This document shows, in pieces, positions 48,661 through 59,258 of a stretch of DNA of 64,000 bases. The translations under genes and the position numbers were made by a program. The notes beneath the pieces are model-generated. The model saw only the letters and a list, made by a program, of their open reading frames with translations. It ran no database searches and was not told the DNA's origin. Within the stretch, counting starts at the first letter, position 1. Every line of letters starts with the position of its first letter. Source of the stretch: Rhizophagus irregularis (lineage: Eukaryota > Glomeromycota > Glomeromycetes > Glomerales > Glomeraceae); assembly GCF_026210795.1 (NCBI RefSeq), contig NC_089457.1, positions 1,922,001 through 1,986,000 of the forward strand. The letters are read 5' to 3'.

Positions 48661-50529
48661 TTTTTTTTTTTTTTAAATTTAAAGTTTATTAACGCATGAA
48701 CGTGAGTCCATATAATGTAGGTGTACCACACCATGAAAAATACAGAAAATTGGTCAACCACCCCCCGAAGTGCAATGTGAGAATGCGTTAATAAACCCAA
48801 TGCAAGTGCACCATAGAACCAAAGAAAAATGCAGGAAAACAAAAAACAAAAAAAACCCCTACATTTAAAACAAAAACAAAAAGCAAAATGAAAAAATAAG
48901 GAAACAGTCAGTAACGAAGCCGATCTACTACAACTATACACCTAAAACTAGGACTATCTAACCATTCTTTCGAAATTATATTAAGACGCTCCCAATTTTC
49001 TAAGCATCGACTTTATTTCTGCTAATATAGGAAGATTAGCTTCAATACCGCCCAAGCGCCTTATCTATATTCTTGATTTTCTTGCACACCTTTGTCTTCT
49101 TACTCGACTGTGTGTTAATAGAATTTGTTCGAATCTTGAGTCTCCTTCTTGATTCACCTTCTGAAAATTCCTCCTTACTGCTTCAAGTTAGGGGTAAAGT
49201 ACCTCATCTAATCACCAGTAAATTCATTTAAGCTAAACGGCTTACCAATGACCTTTTCCAAGTCAGCCCACGATTCGTAGTAAGTGATTAACTTGCAGGT
49301 ACCCGATCTTGAATTAATTTAAATGCTTTACATCCAATGGGTGCAAGAATAGAGTGAGCAGGATTTTCCGGGTATAAAGTTGCAGTGTTTACTAAAGCAG
49401 GACTCCCTTAAGCGCTGCCTGGAATCGTTCCCATTCTTTTTTTTTTGTTTGAGATCCCAGTTAGCCGGAAACCATCGTACGGGTAAACCTCCAAGTGGAG
49501 CTGTCCATGCTCCATCATTCCATAGTCTTGTTGCCTCTTGATTGAGTTCAATCGAAACTGTAACAGTAACGTATTTCTGTTGAGATTTAAATTTAATCGC
49601 AACTACTTGACCCCAGGCTTTAAGATGATTAAGCATATCAAGTTGAGACCAGGTGGAGGGGATATCGTAAACTGTAATTTCCTGGGTAAGGTTCTTATTC
49701 ACGGGCACATATCCAGTCATAACGGTACTAATAGTTTTAAGGCAGCTGGTTGTTTTGCTATCAGTTGGGGCAATTTGAAGCTTAGGAATTAGCTTTAGCT
49801 TTTAAACGAGCAGTTTTTCTCTTTTTACCCCAGAAGGTGAAGGTGAGCTCGATCTGCTGACATCATCTTTCGGGTCCTGTTTAACCATGTCAGCGTACAA
49901 AACACGCTTTTGTTTACCTTTGGGCATAAATGGAGTGGCGGTAGTTGAGAGGTTTTTGATTGGTTCCTCTTGTTGTGCTGCAACTTTTAATTGGTGTTTG
50001 GGCATTTTTGGCGCTTCTAAAATTTCTATTTCCATCGGTTGATCCTCTACAGATTCGGACGCGTCTGGTATTTGTTTTGGTGATGTCATCTGTTGTTGCA
50101 TAAACTTTTTGCAAGCGCTTTCCATCCTTTACTAACGCTGGCTTGGATAAAGTCGAAAGACTCATAAAAAAGAAAGAGTAAGTGGTATAAAGATTGTATA
50201 TCACCAATACTGAAGGTTGAGAGGGCTTCATGATGTTCCATTAGCAAGTTAGTAAGGTATTCACCATCGCCAGAAGCTTTTTCAACGGTTCGAGCAATAT
50301 CTTCTTCAGTTAAACTGAAGGAGCTATATTTTCTAAAGGTGTGGTTAACCAGTTCATAATAAAGAGCTCTATTCACAGCTGTGTCAAGGTCGTCGCCTTC
50401 ATGAAAGGCTTTGGAAAGGTTGGTTATCGACGAGAAAGCCATAAGTTCAAAAAATTTTCCTTCAAAATTCCTATGAGAAAAAATAGTCCATGCGATCAGC
50501 GGAAAGAGTTCTTTGAATTTTATCATTCA
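48661..50529 (-). mobile_element. Polyadenylated retro-insertion with 14-bp target duplication
   Basis: On the minus strand the insert runs from coding sequence through an untranslated tail to an A-rich run at 48661-48676. The direct repeat AATCTGATAAAAAT flanks it at 48647-48660 and 50530-50543. Long terminal repeats and reverse transcriptase are absent. It is therefore a copy of a transcript placed by target-primed reverse transcription: either a retrocopy of a cellular gene or a truncated non-autonomous element. Coding starts almost at the 5' edge, which suggests 5' truncation. Confidence 0.8.
49240..50526 (-). pseudogene. Broken ORF in the retro-insertion; repetitive fungal protein family
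   Basis: Three readable blocks in different frames. The first (50526-50086) is helical and includes LSKAFHEGDDLDTAVNRALY. The second (50125-49802) is polar, with QKRVLYADMVKQDPKDDV. The third (49720-49430) has VYDIPSTWSQLDMLNHLKAW and LGGLPVRWFPANWDLKQ, and a further trace reads GCKAFKL then ITYYESWADLEKVIGK. The third block looks RRM-like and resembles an ORF1-type family that I recall being repeated in Rhizophagus genomes; that recollection needs a search. It is broken at the block junctions and again after 49440. Confidence 0.6.
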
Positions 50530-50769
50530 AATCTGATAAAAATAAAATTGTCCTTCTACAAATATTATATAACAGAATAACTTATAAAATCTAAAAATTT
50601 ATAAATTAATATAACTATTTATTTATCAATTTTAGAGTTATGATTTTATTACCATTAAAAGCACCTTAATAAAAGAAATTTAACAAATATAATTTTATTT
50701 TTATATAATTACTAGATCTTAAAATATTTTAAAAATTCAAAAATTTTTAAAATTACTTTTAGCCCCTAC

Positions 50770-50944
50770 TATACATGCTGCCCAAATTATTTTGGGATGC
50801 CATAATTATAATTTGGGATGCTATAATTCATTCAGTTTATATATAATTTACTATGTAAAATGCCAAAATAATTTGGGATGCCATAATTGAATTTAGGATT
50901 TTACTTATATTTATGGCAGCTTAAAATAATTTGAATGGCATATA
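50770..50944. mobile_element. 175-bp MITE with 10-bp target duplication
   Basis: TAGCCCCTAC flanks both sides (50760-50769 and 50945-50954). The ends are imperfect inverted repeats (TATACATGCTGCCCAAATTA against TATATGCCATTCAAATTATT). Inside, TTTGGGATGCCATAATT-like words repeat three times. A 9-11 bp duplication is typical of Mutator-like elements. Confidence 0.6.
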
Positions 50945-50954
50945 TAGCCCCTAC

Positions 50955-53179
50955 AGTTTAAGAAATAAATTATACTAAATATATTCATTAAAAAATTTGA
51001 ATATGTCAATATGAATATATAAATAGAGAATTGCAAATAATATGATAGATACATTTTATTATTTTTTATTAAAAAATTAAAATTTTAATCTTTATTTATA
51101 TACTAATTTTTTTATATATAAATATATTTATTTTATTGCAAAATTTATTGCATTTAATATATTATTTATATAATATTATATTAATTTACTTTTTAAGTAA
51201 ATATTATCTTTTAATTTTATTTTTTCTTATTTATTAAAATCACCTGTTGAATTGCATATAAATTAATTATAATAATAGCATTGAAAAAGGATAAATTAAA
51301 AGTATATATTCAATTGCAATAATTGGTAAATTATAAAATATGTCACTAATAGATCCATTTAAACTTATAAAAAAAAGAAAAAAATAGTTAGTGACTGTTT
51401 TATAATAATAAAAAAAAACAAAAAAATAAAAATTTAAAAATATTAATAATGTAGTTTGGATTATTTATAACATTACAATTAGTTATATTAATAAGAGAAC
51501 TATCTTTATTTACAGTTTTAAAATATTATTATTATATAAAGAATTGAAATACATAGTGAAATTTGATATAATAGAACTATCTGTTCTAATAAAAATATCC
51601 AGTATATTGAAACTTTTGATATATCAAAAAATTTTGATTAAAACTTTAAACAGTTCAGTTCAATTTTATTTTTTTAGTTTTTTTTTAATTAATTTTATGT
51701 AATAACTCACTATCCAGTAATTGTAAAAAAATAATTAATAGCTTGTTAGAATTTTATTTATTAAGACAGTTCAAATGGTACCAAAATTATCTTTCTAATA
51801 TTGATAAATGGTAAATTATTTTTACCAATTTTTCAAAAAATAACTTACCATCTATTAATGCTATTAGTTAGTGAGAAGATTTTAATGAACTATTAATCAT
51901 TTTTTTATAATTACTAAATGGCAAGTTATTGCACAAAATAATAGATTTTAAGAACTAAAAAATAGAATTGAACTAATCTGCTGTTTATAACTTTAATTTC
52001 AATACACTAGATTTTATATATAAAAAAAAATTATTTATTTTACCTAGTTTTTACTTTTTTTTACTTTATTATTAGATATATTTTTAATAAAAGTTTGTAA
52101 TTAAAATGTAAAAAAAAATTATATATATAATTTATTATTTTTTTTTAAAAGTTAAAAGTTTTATTAAAATTTCAAATAAATAATTTAATTTAAGAAATTT
52201 TATTTATATTATATTCTTATAAAGTAGTGAAATTTTTCTGAATATACTGACTAAAAATGTTAAAAATATTAAAAAATCTTTATTTAAATTTTTAAAGCTT
52301 GCATTATTTTACTAAAATTTCTAAAAAATCATTATATTTGCTGCTAATTTTATTGGTTTAAAATTGTAAATTGTCACATATTTTAGTAAATTGAATCATT
52401 TTTATTATAACTGATTTGTTATTTATTTTATTATAATTATTATCAAAATTTTAAATTTATAATTCTAATATAAGGTTAATTCTGATTTATTAGGATTTTG
52501 TTATATCTGAAGTCTATATTTATTCTTCAAGTTAGAGGAACTTTTGAGTTACAGCTATTTAAAATATTATTTTTATAAGGGTTTTTTTATATTATTAATT
52601 ATATAAATATTAGTTGTTAATATTTAAATATTACAAAAAATATATAGCAAATCAAAAGTACTCTTCTATTACTAAATAAAAGACCAGAATGCTGAATGGA
52701 AGGATTTTAATGTGGATAAGTGGTAAGATCCAGTGCTTTATGAAATTTCCTTATGTGACTTTTCACAAATTTGTTCAACTGCCATAAGTGATATAAAGAT
52801 ATTTACATCCAATAATTTTAACAACTATTTCATATTCAATCAACAATTTAAATTATTTATATAGTGCCTTTTTATTATTAAGATCATTTACAATTCTTTT
52901 CATTAGTTTAACAGCATCTTTCACTTCACTTCTAATATAATAAACCACTTTTCATCCAATCCTATTATATTGAAACCAGTAACAGTTGAACCATTTCCTT
53001 TAGTACTGTCTTATATAAATTCTTTTGTACTATTAAAAGTTCTTTTATACCTTTATTTTAATCAAGCTTGTATTGCTTATTTTTTGCTTTCAACAAAAAA
53101 ATTGTATATAACCTGAAGCAATCAGAATTTATACAAGTTAACATGGTGAATTTCAATACAAATTAATGCAATAGCCTTT
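50955..53179. other. AT-rich region, no intact gene
   Basis: Mostly A/T low-complexity DNA. A degenerate hairpin-motif relic lies near 51733-51800. At 52690-53170 the minus strand has scattered coding-like fragments (for example NGSTVTGFNIIGLDEKWFI) between stops, which may be an old transposon remnant of unknown type. Confidence 0.4.
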
Positions 53180-53187
53180 GTCTAATG

Positions 53188-54330
53188 AGGACCCTGGATA
53201 ATTATAATAAAGGTCATATACAAAAAAAAGTATATTTTATTGTATTTTTAATGAAAAGGTCATATGCAAAAGCAGGTATTTTAAGTAAAAGTCACATGCA
53301 AAAATAGAATACTTCTGAATTAGGTCACAGTAAAATAAGTATATAATTTTATGTAAAATTTTAAGGTCACATGTAATTTTTCTAATAAAGCATATATTTT
53401 AGGGGGAATATAGTGGGGAATATAATATGCAGTAATGTTACATCAAATTTAATATAAATAGCAAATTTTGCTTGAGATAATTTTATCATAATGATAACGT
53501 AATAAATTTATATTCAAAAAGTTCATTTTTTTATCACAATGTAATATAATTATTTAAATTTATTAAATTTATTTGCTTTTTATGTCAGATAAATTTACCA
53601 GAGATTCAATATGATTTACCATTAATTATTTTTAAAATGTTAAGACTTAAGATACACGTTTTCGTGTTTTAATTTTTGTCTTTAATGTCATTATATATCA
53701 ATACAAAATGAAATATCTTGAGAAACTTTTAAACATTAATACTTTCTACAATTCCACCTCCTAATATTCATTCTGTTTATGTTTCAAATATTAATATATC
53801 TGATATCTTTTCTATTACTTTTGATACTCCTTATAAGACTCTTTCACCATTAGCCGAATTGATAATACTGCTGAAAAGATCCTTCATTTGCAATATTCAC
53901 ATTTAACTTCTGTAGCTGTCTTTTCTAATGGGGGTTGTTTATTAAACCTTAGCGTTACAATTTAGACTAGCTATAATTTTAGAATTAATGAAATTTCAGG
54001 AAATTGCGAATATTTCACTGAAAATATGGGATTTTTGATCGTAGGAAAAAAAGAAATGATAATCTATAATTTTTAATTCAGCTATAGATAAATTACAGTT
54101 GATTATTTCTACAGAGTCAATTGATGATAATGCTGTATAATTTTAATATAAAATAAAATTTTGACCTATTTTTTAGTAAATTGATGTCATATGATAAAAA
54201 AGGATATTTGTAGTACAAAATAAGGTCATATGATAAAAATGTATATCAAAACGGCAAAATTTATGTATATTTCATTAGATTTTTAATTAGTACTGCGGAT
54301 GTGACCTCTATTATAATTATCCGGGGTCCT
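53188..54330. mobile_element. hAT-like non-autonomous element, 1143 bp, 8-bp target duplication
   Basis: The left end AGGACCCTGGATAATTATAA and the reverse complement of the right end AGGACCCCGGATAATTATAA differ at one base. The 8-bp direct repeat GTCTAATG flanks it (53180-53187 and 54331-54338). Both subterminal regions hold repeated AGGTCATATG or AGGTCACATG words, as hAT transposase-binding repeats often do. The middle (53750-53950) is less AT-rich, with coding-like traces (IPPPNIHSVYVSNINISDIF) and no identifiable domain. Confidence 0.7.
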
Positions 54331-54338
54331 GTCTAATG

Positions 54339-55537
54339 GTTCCTTTGGTAATTGAAACTTCTCTGACAAAAACGTCTTCTGAAGAAACCTAAGTATTATA
54401 TGATCCATTTTTTTTATAGCAAGAGGAGTGCAAGAGGTAAGTAATTGCGATTTTAATGTATTAAACTGATAATCAAGTGGCTTAGTTGCCTTTATCCACG
54501 TGATATGCCCGCAGATCTATGATCTGATTAGCCGATCATATGGTAGCTCGGAGTTAAATTTAGACTATATAAAATTAATTTATTAATTTAAATAAACTTT
54601 GTAAAGATTTTAATAAATTTATTTATTTATTTGCAATTCTAATTAAATTAATAATAGTTTAACAGATAAACTATTATATATTATATATCCTTTTAGTTAT
54701 TCTAATGAATTTTAAAAGAAATAAAATAACCAATATGAATATTAATTTAAAAACTTAACTATGATCTTTTGGAACTAGTGATGTAAGGATTCAGATCTTA
54801 CCTTTTTTCTTACAAGAAAGTTTACCAATATAATTGATATTTGAACCAATTCCTTTTGATTTTATGATTTAACATTTGATTTTCTAGATCACTTCCTTTA
54901 GGAAAAGAGTCATGAAAGTTAGTCAAATGATTTGCACTCAAAAGGTAAGGGTACATATATTTTACACAAAGAAATATCACGAGGAGTCTTGGCAATGAGA
55001 AACTTTTCTTGTTTGAACTGGTTAAATGTATTTGAGCGCAAATCCTATTTATGTGATAGCGTAACGGCTTTGAACAAGTGACCATTTACTTAATAGGATC
55101 GCCGATTTTTAAATATATATGCATATGTAATCAGCTTATCTTCATAATGTTGAGCTAAATTTGGGTTAATACGGTTGTATATACTTGAAAAAGTTATTCC
55201 CTAAGTGGTATATTATATAATATTCATTATTACGAAATCGATACATTGTTGAATTGATAATACCATCACATGACACCATATATTAAATAAACCAATAAGA
55301 CTTAAACAACATCATTTATTTCTTTTGATAAAAAAATGAATAATATATCAATAATAAATAAAAAATAATTCTGATATTTCATAAACCAAATATATATAAT
55401 TGGAATAATAAATTTTTACAATGATTATAAATAGAAATGTAAAATGCGAAACAATTACCTGAAGCAAGTCAAAGATCTCGTATTTCTCAAGACAGATCTC
55501 ATTGCAGGTAGGCATTCAAATCGGATTAAATTATATT
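54339..55537. other. Intergenic region with an unsupported 87-codon frame
   Basis: Contains a minus-strand frame (54822-55085, beginning MVTCSKPLRYHINRICAQIH) in slightly more complex sequence, but with no recognised family, upstream signal or second exon. Possibly a fragment of a repeat. Confidence 0.35.
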
Positions 55538-56440
55538 TTACAATTCCATCCCATCATCACCGTATTCGTTATTAGCACCTAAATATCCTTCATAATTTTT
55601 GTGAATTCCACTCCCCAAATTCGAGTCAAAGTCCAAATCCATTTCGATAGAAGGAGTTGTTGGATATTCAGGAATTGGAGAAAGTTTACCATTTTCCATT
55701 ATATCACAAATTCGTCGCTCATGCATGATCTCTTTAATCATCCGTGATTTGCTTCCCTAGAGATCATAATGTTTTTACATGTTATAAAAGGTCCTTTTTT
55801 TTCTTATGAAATAAATAAATAAATAAATTATTACCTGTGTGAAGGATTCTTGAGGCAGCCAAGGAGGTCGTTGATATAAAACCAATGCCCGTACTGGATT
55901 TTCCCTGCAGGATAATTTTTGATTTATTTAGCAAATAGTGCCAAATTCAATTTTATGTAGATACATATTCTCCATTAAAAAAATGCGCACGTCCTCGGAG
56001 CCAACAATTCATTTGGTATCTTCTTTAACGTTTTTTGAATCTCCCGTGGGATCTCAAGAGAGGGATTGTTTTCATCTTCACTTTGATCTGAATCTGTTTC
56101 TGCGTCAAGATCCGTAACCATGACCACATGTTTTCGTCTTGTTGGAGAAACCGGAGTGTAGTCTTGATTATTTTCCAGATCCATTATATAATTTTCGTTT
56201 CGTTCATTATTATTTGGTGAACCTTAGAAAAGAAATTATATTAAATAAAATAATCAAGATCTAGAAGTAAAAAGAAATTGAAGCTTTACTTTCATTTCCA
56301 TATAAAGATAAAGCAGTCAATTCAGAGGACAAGAACTCCGAGACATAACGTCTTTTAGCCCGATCTGACCCCAGCTGATCTAATTCTAATTCAACAGGAT
56401 GTTCCCGTTTTCTAGAAGTGAAATTCATTTCTGGATTCAT
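55538..56440 (-). CDS. Unrecognised acidic protein with nuclear-type signals
   Basis: About 223 residues from four exons. Exon 1 (from 56440) reads MNPEMNFTSRKREHPVELEL then AKRRYVSEFLSSELTALSLY. Exon 2 ends at IPNELLAPR. Exon 3 is a short block ENPVRALVLYQRPPWLPQES. Exon 4 ends YGDDGMEL at 55538. Frames join cleanly through GT-AG introns, supporting a real gene. Two basic patches (SRKRE, PTRRKH), an acidic Ser/Asp stretch (DLDAETDSDQSEDENN) and SPxP/TPxS sites suggest a nuclear, phospho-regulated protein. I do not recognise the family. The ALVLYQRPPW block looks like a conserved short motif. Confidence 0.7.
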
Positions 56441-57071
56441 TTTATTGAGCTATAAAGAAAGAGAAAAATTAGAAGTAAGGCTAAGAAAGTTGTACGAGTA
56501 TTGAGTAATTTGACGTGTTTTAAGTCTGTGCTTGCTGCGCATTGATTTTCCGAAAATCTTAAATTATTGTTTATTTTAAATTTTTTTTGCCCATATGATG
56601 TTAATCATTATAATCATTAAAAAAATAACTATGATTTAGAAGTAAAACAATACTTAATTAGCCAGTATATATAAAAAAAAAGATAACCAATCGAAAATTT
56701 TTGATGAAAAGTTTTACTTATCTGGGTATAATGATTATCATAAACTTAAATAGATTCCGATTAGTGATCCGAATTATTTTCTCACTTTTTTTTTTTGTTC
56801 ATCTTTATCTCCATTTTTTTTTTTTTTTTTTCAACTGTCCTTTACTTGTTCGCTGATCGAACTTAAAGGAATTAACACATTACGACTATTAACATTCTCA
56901 AGCTGTAAGGTTAGTTTATAAAATAAATAAATAAAGTTTCTAATGTCTTTAAAAGAGCTCGATTTATTATTATTAATATAGAATGTGATAAATCTGAATT
57001 TTTTTTTAAATTTTTTTTTTCTTAGATTATTACTTCTAAGGGTAGTTTCAAAAAAATTTATTATATTTAAC
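56441..57071. promoter_or_regulatory. Divergent promoter region, unknown gene/ups2
   Basis: About 630 AT-rich bases with long T tracts between two start codons that face away from each other. Confidence 0.45.
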
Positions 57072-57685
57072 ATGAAACTTTTTGAAGCCACACATACTTT
57101 TTTTTATGATTGGTCTCAAGTTTCTGCAGCAAATTGGAGAAAATATCCCAATGCTAATTGTCCGCATGTTGTGGCCATAGATGTTCTGGACCGACATGTT
57201 GATCCTGAAACCGGCGTACTACGAACTGAACGGTTAATAACATGCCATCAAACTATACCAGGCATGTTGAATAGAATGTGTGGTGGTTGTACTATATCTT
57301 ACGCTAGAGAAGTTAGTGAAATCGATCCTCAAAATAAAGTACTGAAGATGACCAGTTGTAACTTATCTATGAATCATTTGATTAATGTTACTGAGACTGT
57401 TACTTATACTGAGGATCCAACGAACTTATCGAGGTATGCAAAAAAAAATTTTTTCCTGTGTTTTTTTTTAAAAAAAATTGCTTCTAGTTTCTTTTAATTA
57501 ATTAGCAATTTTTCTTTTTTTTTAGAACATTATTCAAACAAGAAGCAAGAATCAAATGTGGTGAATCAATCTCTCGATTCGCTGGATATATAGAGAACTT
57601 TTTTATTCAACGATTCAGAGATAATGCAGCACAAGGACGAAAAGGATTTGAAAATGTATTGATGGGTCAAGGGGAAGCTGCATAA
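57072..57685 (+). CDS. ups2: PRELI/MSF1-domain lipid transfer protein (Ups2/PRELID3-like)
   Basis: Mitochondrial intermembrane-space protein that, with Mdm35, carries phospholipid (phosphatidylserine for Ups2) between the two membranes. Two exons (57072-57433 and 57526-57685) give 173 residues, normal for the family. The single PRELI domain reads MKLFEATHTFFYDWSQVSAA, NWRKYPN, VVAIDVLDRHVDP, RTERLITCHQTIPG, YAREVSEIDP, TSCNLSMNHLINVTETVTY, TLFKQEARI and AAQGRKGFENVL. The combination VIDVLDRHVDP and SCNLSM is closer to Ups2/PRELID3 than to Ups1. Start chosen at the ATG giving the invariant MK-hydrophobic N terminus; an in-frame ATG 87 bases upstream lies in T-rich leader. Confidence 0.92.
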
Positions 57686-58179
57686 AAATAGAATTGAATC
57701 TTCCCCACATAAAAAAAAAAAGACATTTTTTTATTAGAGATATACATACATAGTATTTACATATACGGTATATATAAAAAAAGTATACTTTATGTTATAG
57801 TAACACTAACACTATTATTATATAATAATTTCCACCCCAAAATTTCTTTAATTCCCCTGTAAAAGTTTCCCCATAAACTTTCGTTCTTTAGATTTAAAAA
57901 ATTACACATCAAAAAATCATTCATGTCATCAATACCATCATTTTTACATTATGTATAAAAATTATTCTTCTGTGTACTTGAATATATTAGTTTAATTTAT
58001 ATCACAATCTATGAAAAAAAAAACAGACAATAAAATTATTTTACAACATAAAAATTGTATTCTTGTTATAAATTGTTTGTACTTTAAATCAATTAGACAT
58101 TACAAACTGAATTTCTTAAAAGAATCTCATTAATATTATTTATTTAACTTTTAATTGATTAAAATTTTATAAACAATAT
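57686..58179. other. Convergent intergenic region ups2/nop15
   Basis: AT-rich 3' flanks of convergent genes. Nothing further is seen. Confidence 0.5.
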
Positions 58180-59258
58180 CTATTTTGTAATCTTTTTAAT
58201 CTTTTTTTTCTTTATCTCTTTCTCTTCTGAATCTTCAAATTTTATATGTTTAGCTTTTGGCATAACACATGCAGCCTATACAACAATTAAATAATAGATT
58301 TTCAAATTAAAATCGAAAATTTGATACCAAATTCACAAGAAAATTAATTTAATTTAATCACTTACATAACCAGGAAAATCATAATCAATTCCCAAATCTT
58401 TTAATTTTTTTCGTTTCATTTCTTCTTTTTTAACTAATTTTTGAATTTTATTCTCTACTTGTTTTAATGATTTCTTTTTGGTACGCCTTTTTAATTCCAT
58501 TTTAAGATATGGTTCAGGTTTATAAACTTTATTCGCTCCTATCCACATGTAAGGATTTATTTTTTCTTGAGGTACTATTTTACCTGATTAATAAAAATAA
58601 ATGATATTAAAAAAAAAAATTTTCAATCAATAAATAGAACTTACATTACTTACATTGAAGAAGTCGATTAAATAAAGGATAATTATGCATTGTTTCGGCC
58701 ACTATTTCTGCAACTTCATTAGATGCGAATTCAATAAATGCGAAATGTTTTGGTTTTCCAGTCTAACAGTAAAAAAAGATCATTATTAAGTTAATAGAAT
58801 GAAAAAAAAAATGCAACATTTTTAATTTATCAGTTTCCAACCTTCTTATTTCTATATAATTTTAATTTAGTGACAGTTCCAAACTGCTCAAAATATGATT
58901 GCATCTGTTCCTCATAAAATCCATGAGGTATTCTTCCAAGATATACAACTCCTGGTGTTGTTTTATCACCCTAAAAGAAAAAAAAAAATATTAACCAACA
59001 TTTTCTAATTAATAAAATCAAACAAATTTTTTTTACAACTTGATCAAAAATTTTATTTATTACTTTATCCTTGATAGTTTCTAATTTCTTCTTTAATGCT
59101 TTCTCATTATTAATATCTAACGAAAAAGTTTGTGTATCTCCCTCAATCTCATAATTCACTTTATAATCGTCTTCGTCAGAACTATATTCCCCTTCACTAC
59201 TACTTAATACTTCTGTCGATACCTTCATAAAAGTTGCTTCTTTCTCATTTTTATCCAT
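58180..59258 (-). CDS. nop15: Nop15/NIFK-type nucleolar RRM protein
   Basis: Nucleolar RNA-binding protein needed for 60S subunit maturation (yeast Nop15, human NIFK). Five exons or so. Exon 1 (from 59258) is an acidic N terminus with SSSEGEYSSDEDD. The RRM runs TPGVVYLGRIPHGFYEEQMQ, SYFEQFGTVTKLKLYRNKK, then TGKPKHFAFIEFASNEVAEI and VAETMHNYPLFNRLL. The family's C-terminal signature follows: KMELKRRTKKKSLKQVE, then MKRKKLKDLGIDYDFPGY. The last exon adds CVMPKAKHIKFED and a lysine-rich end at 58180. NIFK carries the same GIDYDFP box. A TCACGTGA site lies 76 bases upstream. Confidence 0.9.

Noticed and set aside
52690-53170. Minus-strand coding-like fragments
   Set aside because: Only short pieces between stops and no identifiable domain; could be an old transposon but cannot be assigned.
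54822-55085. 87-codon protein on the minus strand
   Set aside because: Protein-like wording but isolated, unsupported by splice partners or a recognised family; kept only as a note in the intergenic entry.
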